Below are positions 63,782-64,000 of a DNA stretch of 64,000 nucleotides, one piece after another (the stretch's first letter is position 1; every line of letters starts with the position of its first letter). The translations under genes and the position numbers were made by a program. The stretch is taken from NCBI RefSeq assembly GCF_024172165.1, contig NZ_JAMZEB010000002.1, positions 12,713,501 to 12,777,500 on the forward strand, in the 5' to 3' direction. This DNA is from Nonomuraea thailandensis. Lineage in GTDB: Bacteria; Actinomycetota; Actinomycetes; Streptosporangiales; Streptosporangiaceae. Under the pieces are notes generated by a model. The model was not told where the DNA came from, ran no database searches, and worked only from the letters and a program-made list of their open reading frames with translations.

Positions 63782-63958
63782 GAAGGAAATGAAATGTGCG
63801 CCTCGCGCACCGGAGTCCGGAAGGGCTTGGGTGCGGATGAACGCGTCCGTTTCTTGAGAACTCAACAGTGTGTCAAAAGCCAGTGCATGATTTTCATGCA
63901 ACACCTCGTCAAGACATGATTTCTTGATGGATTTTGCTCGGATGAATAATCCAGACAT

Positions 63959-64000
63959 TGTTTGGAGAGTTTGATCCTGGCTCAGGACGAACGCTGGCGG
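63959..64000 (+). rRNA. 16S ribosomal RNA, 5' end only
   Basis: The final 42 bases include AGAGTTTGATCCTGGCTCAG (position 8 of 16S by E. coli numbering) and GACGAACGCTGGCGG. The rest lies outside the window. Start is placed by alignment to the known 5' end. Confidence 0.97.

Noticed and set aside
63598..63958. Small frames antisense to the rRNA leader
   Set aside because: They overlap consensus promoters and the leader RNA; no coding signal.

Overview
The window is very GC-rich, densely coded DNA from an actinobacterium. The mycothiol-type nitroreductase, the clpP1-clpP2-clpX block, the DUF5753 regulator beside an anti-sigma-type ATPase, the bL37-like 25-residue protein and frequent GTG/TTG starts all fit this. 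A Streptosporangiaceae (Nonomuraea-like) source is my guess; the 42 bases of 16S at the right edge cannot prove it.

Layout. 0-9 kb: a serine hydrolase coupled to a metallo-beta-lactamase, NUDIX and DUF523/DUF1722 genes, a PiT phosphate permease with its DUF47 partner, purU, a VOC/AraC pair and an S9 peptidase. 9-14 kb: HNH nuclease, acetyltransferase, FmdB zinc ribbon, a beta-lactamase-like protein, a WYL protein and ilvD. 14-23 kb: an unusual 902-residue membrane fusion with an outer periplasmic-binding-protein fold, a thioesterase/TetR pair, a NERD protein, a small membrane protein with DUF5130, an unknown gene and a Ser/Thr kinase. 23-32 kb: pepN, nitroreductase, aldehyde dehydrogenase, SDR, peptide deformylase, rpiB, an Eis-type acetyltransferase and a PP2C phosphatase.

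32.7-45.4 kb is a signalling and export island: an atypical LuxR regulator, an M50 site-2 protease, an OmpR-type two-component pair, a small secreted protein, a four-gene coupled operon (ABC ATPase, permease, S41 peptidase lipoprotein, alpha/beta-hydrolase lipoprotein), then a second ABC exporter coupled to a NarL-type two-component pair. 45-51 kb: a cell-wall hydrolase behind a ydaO-type (c-di-AMP) riboswitch, deoR-galT, bL37, standalone TrpB2, a kinase-like protein without a P-loop and a DUF5946 protein. 51.3-54.5 kb: divergent tRNA-Gly and tRNA-Pro genes, a scar with decayed coding DNA, AraC/DoxX, and a 45-bp tandem duplication before a hypothetical gene, then a DinB protein.

54.5-64 kb is core: the ATPase/XRE pair, tig, clpP1, clpP2, clpX, valS, and an rRNA operon leader with two strong promoters running into 16S. 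Trigger factor, ClpP1P2 and ClpX form a protein folding and degradation block. I see no insertion sequence, phage or CRISPR array.
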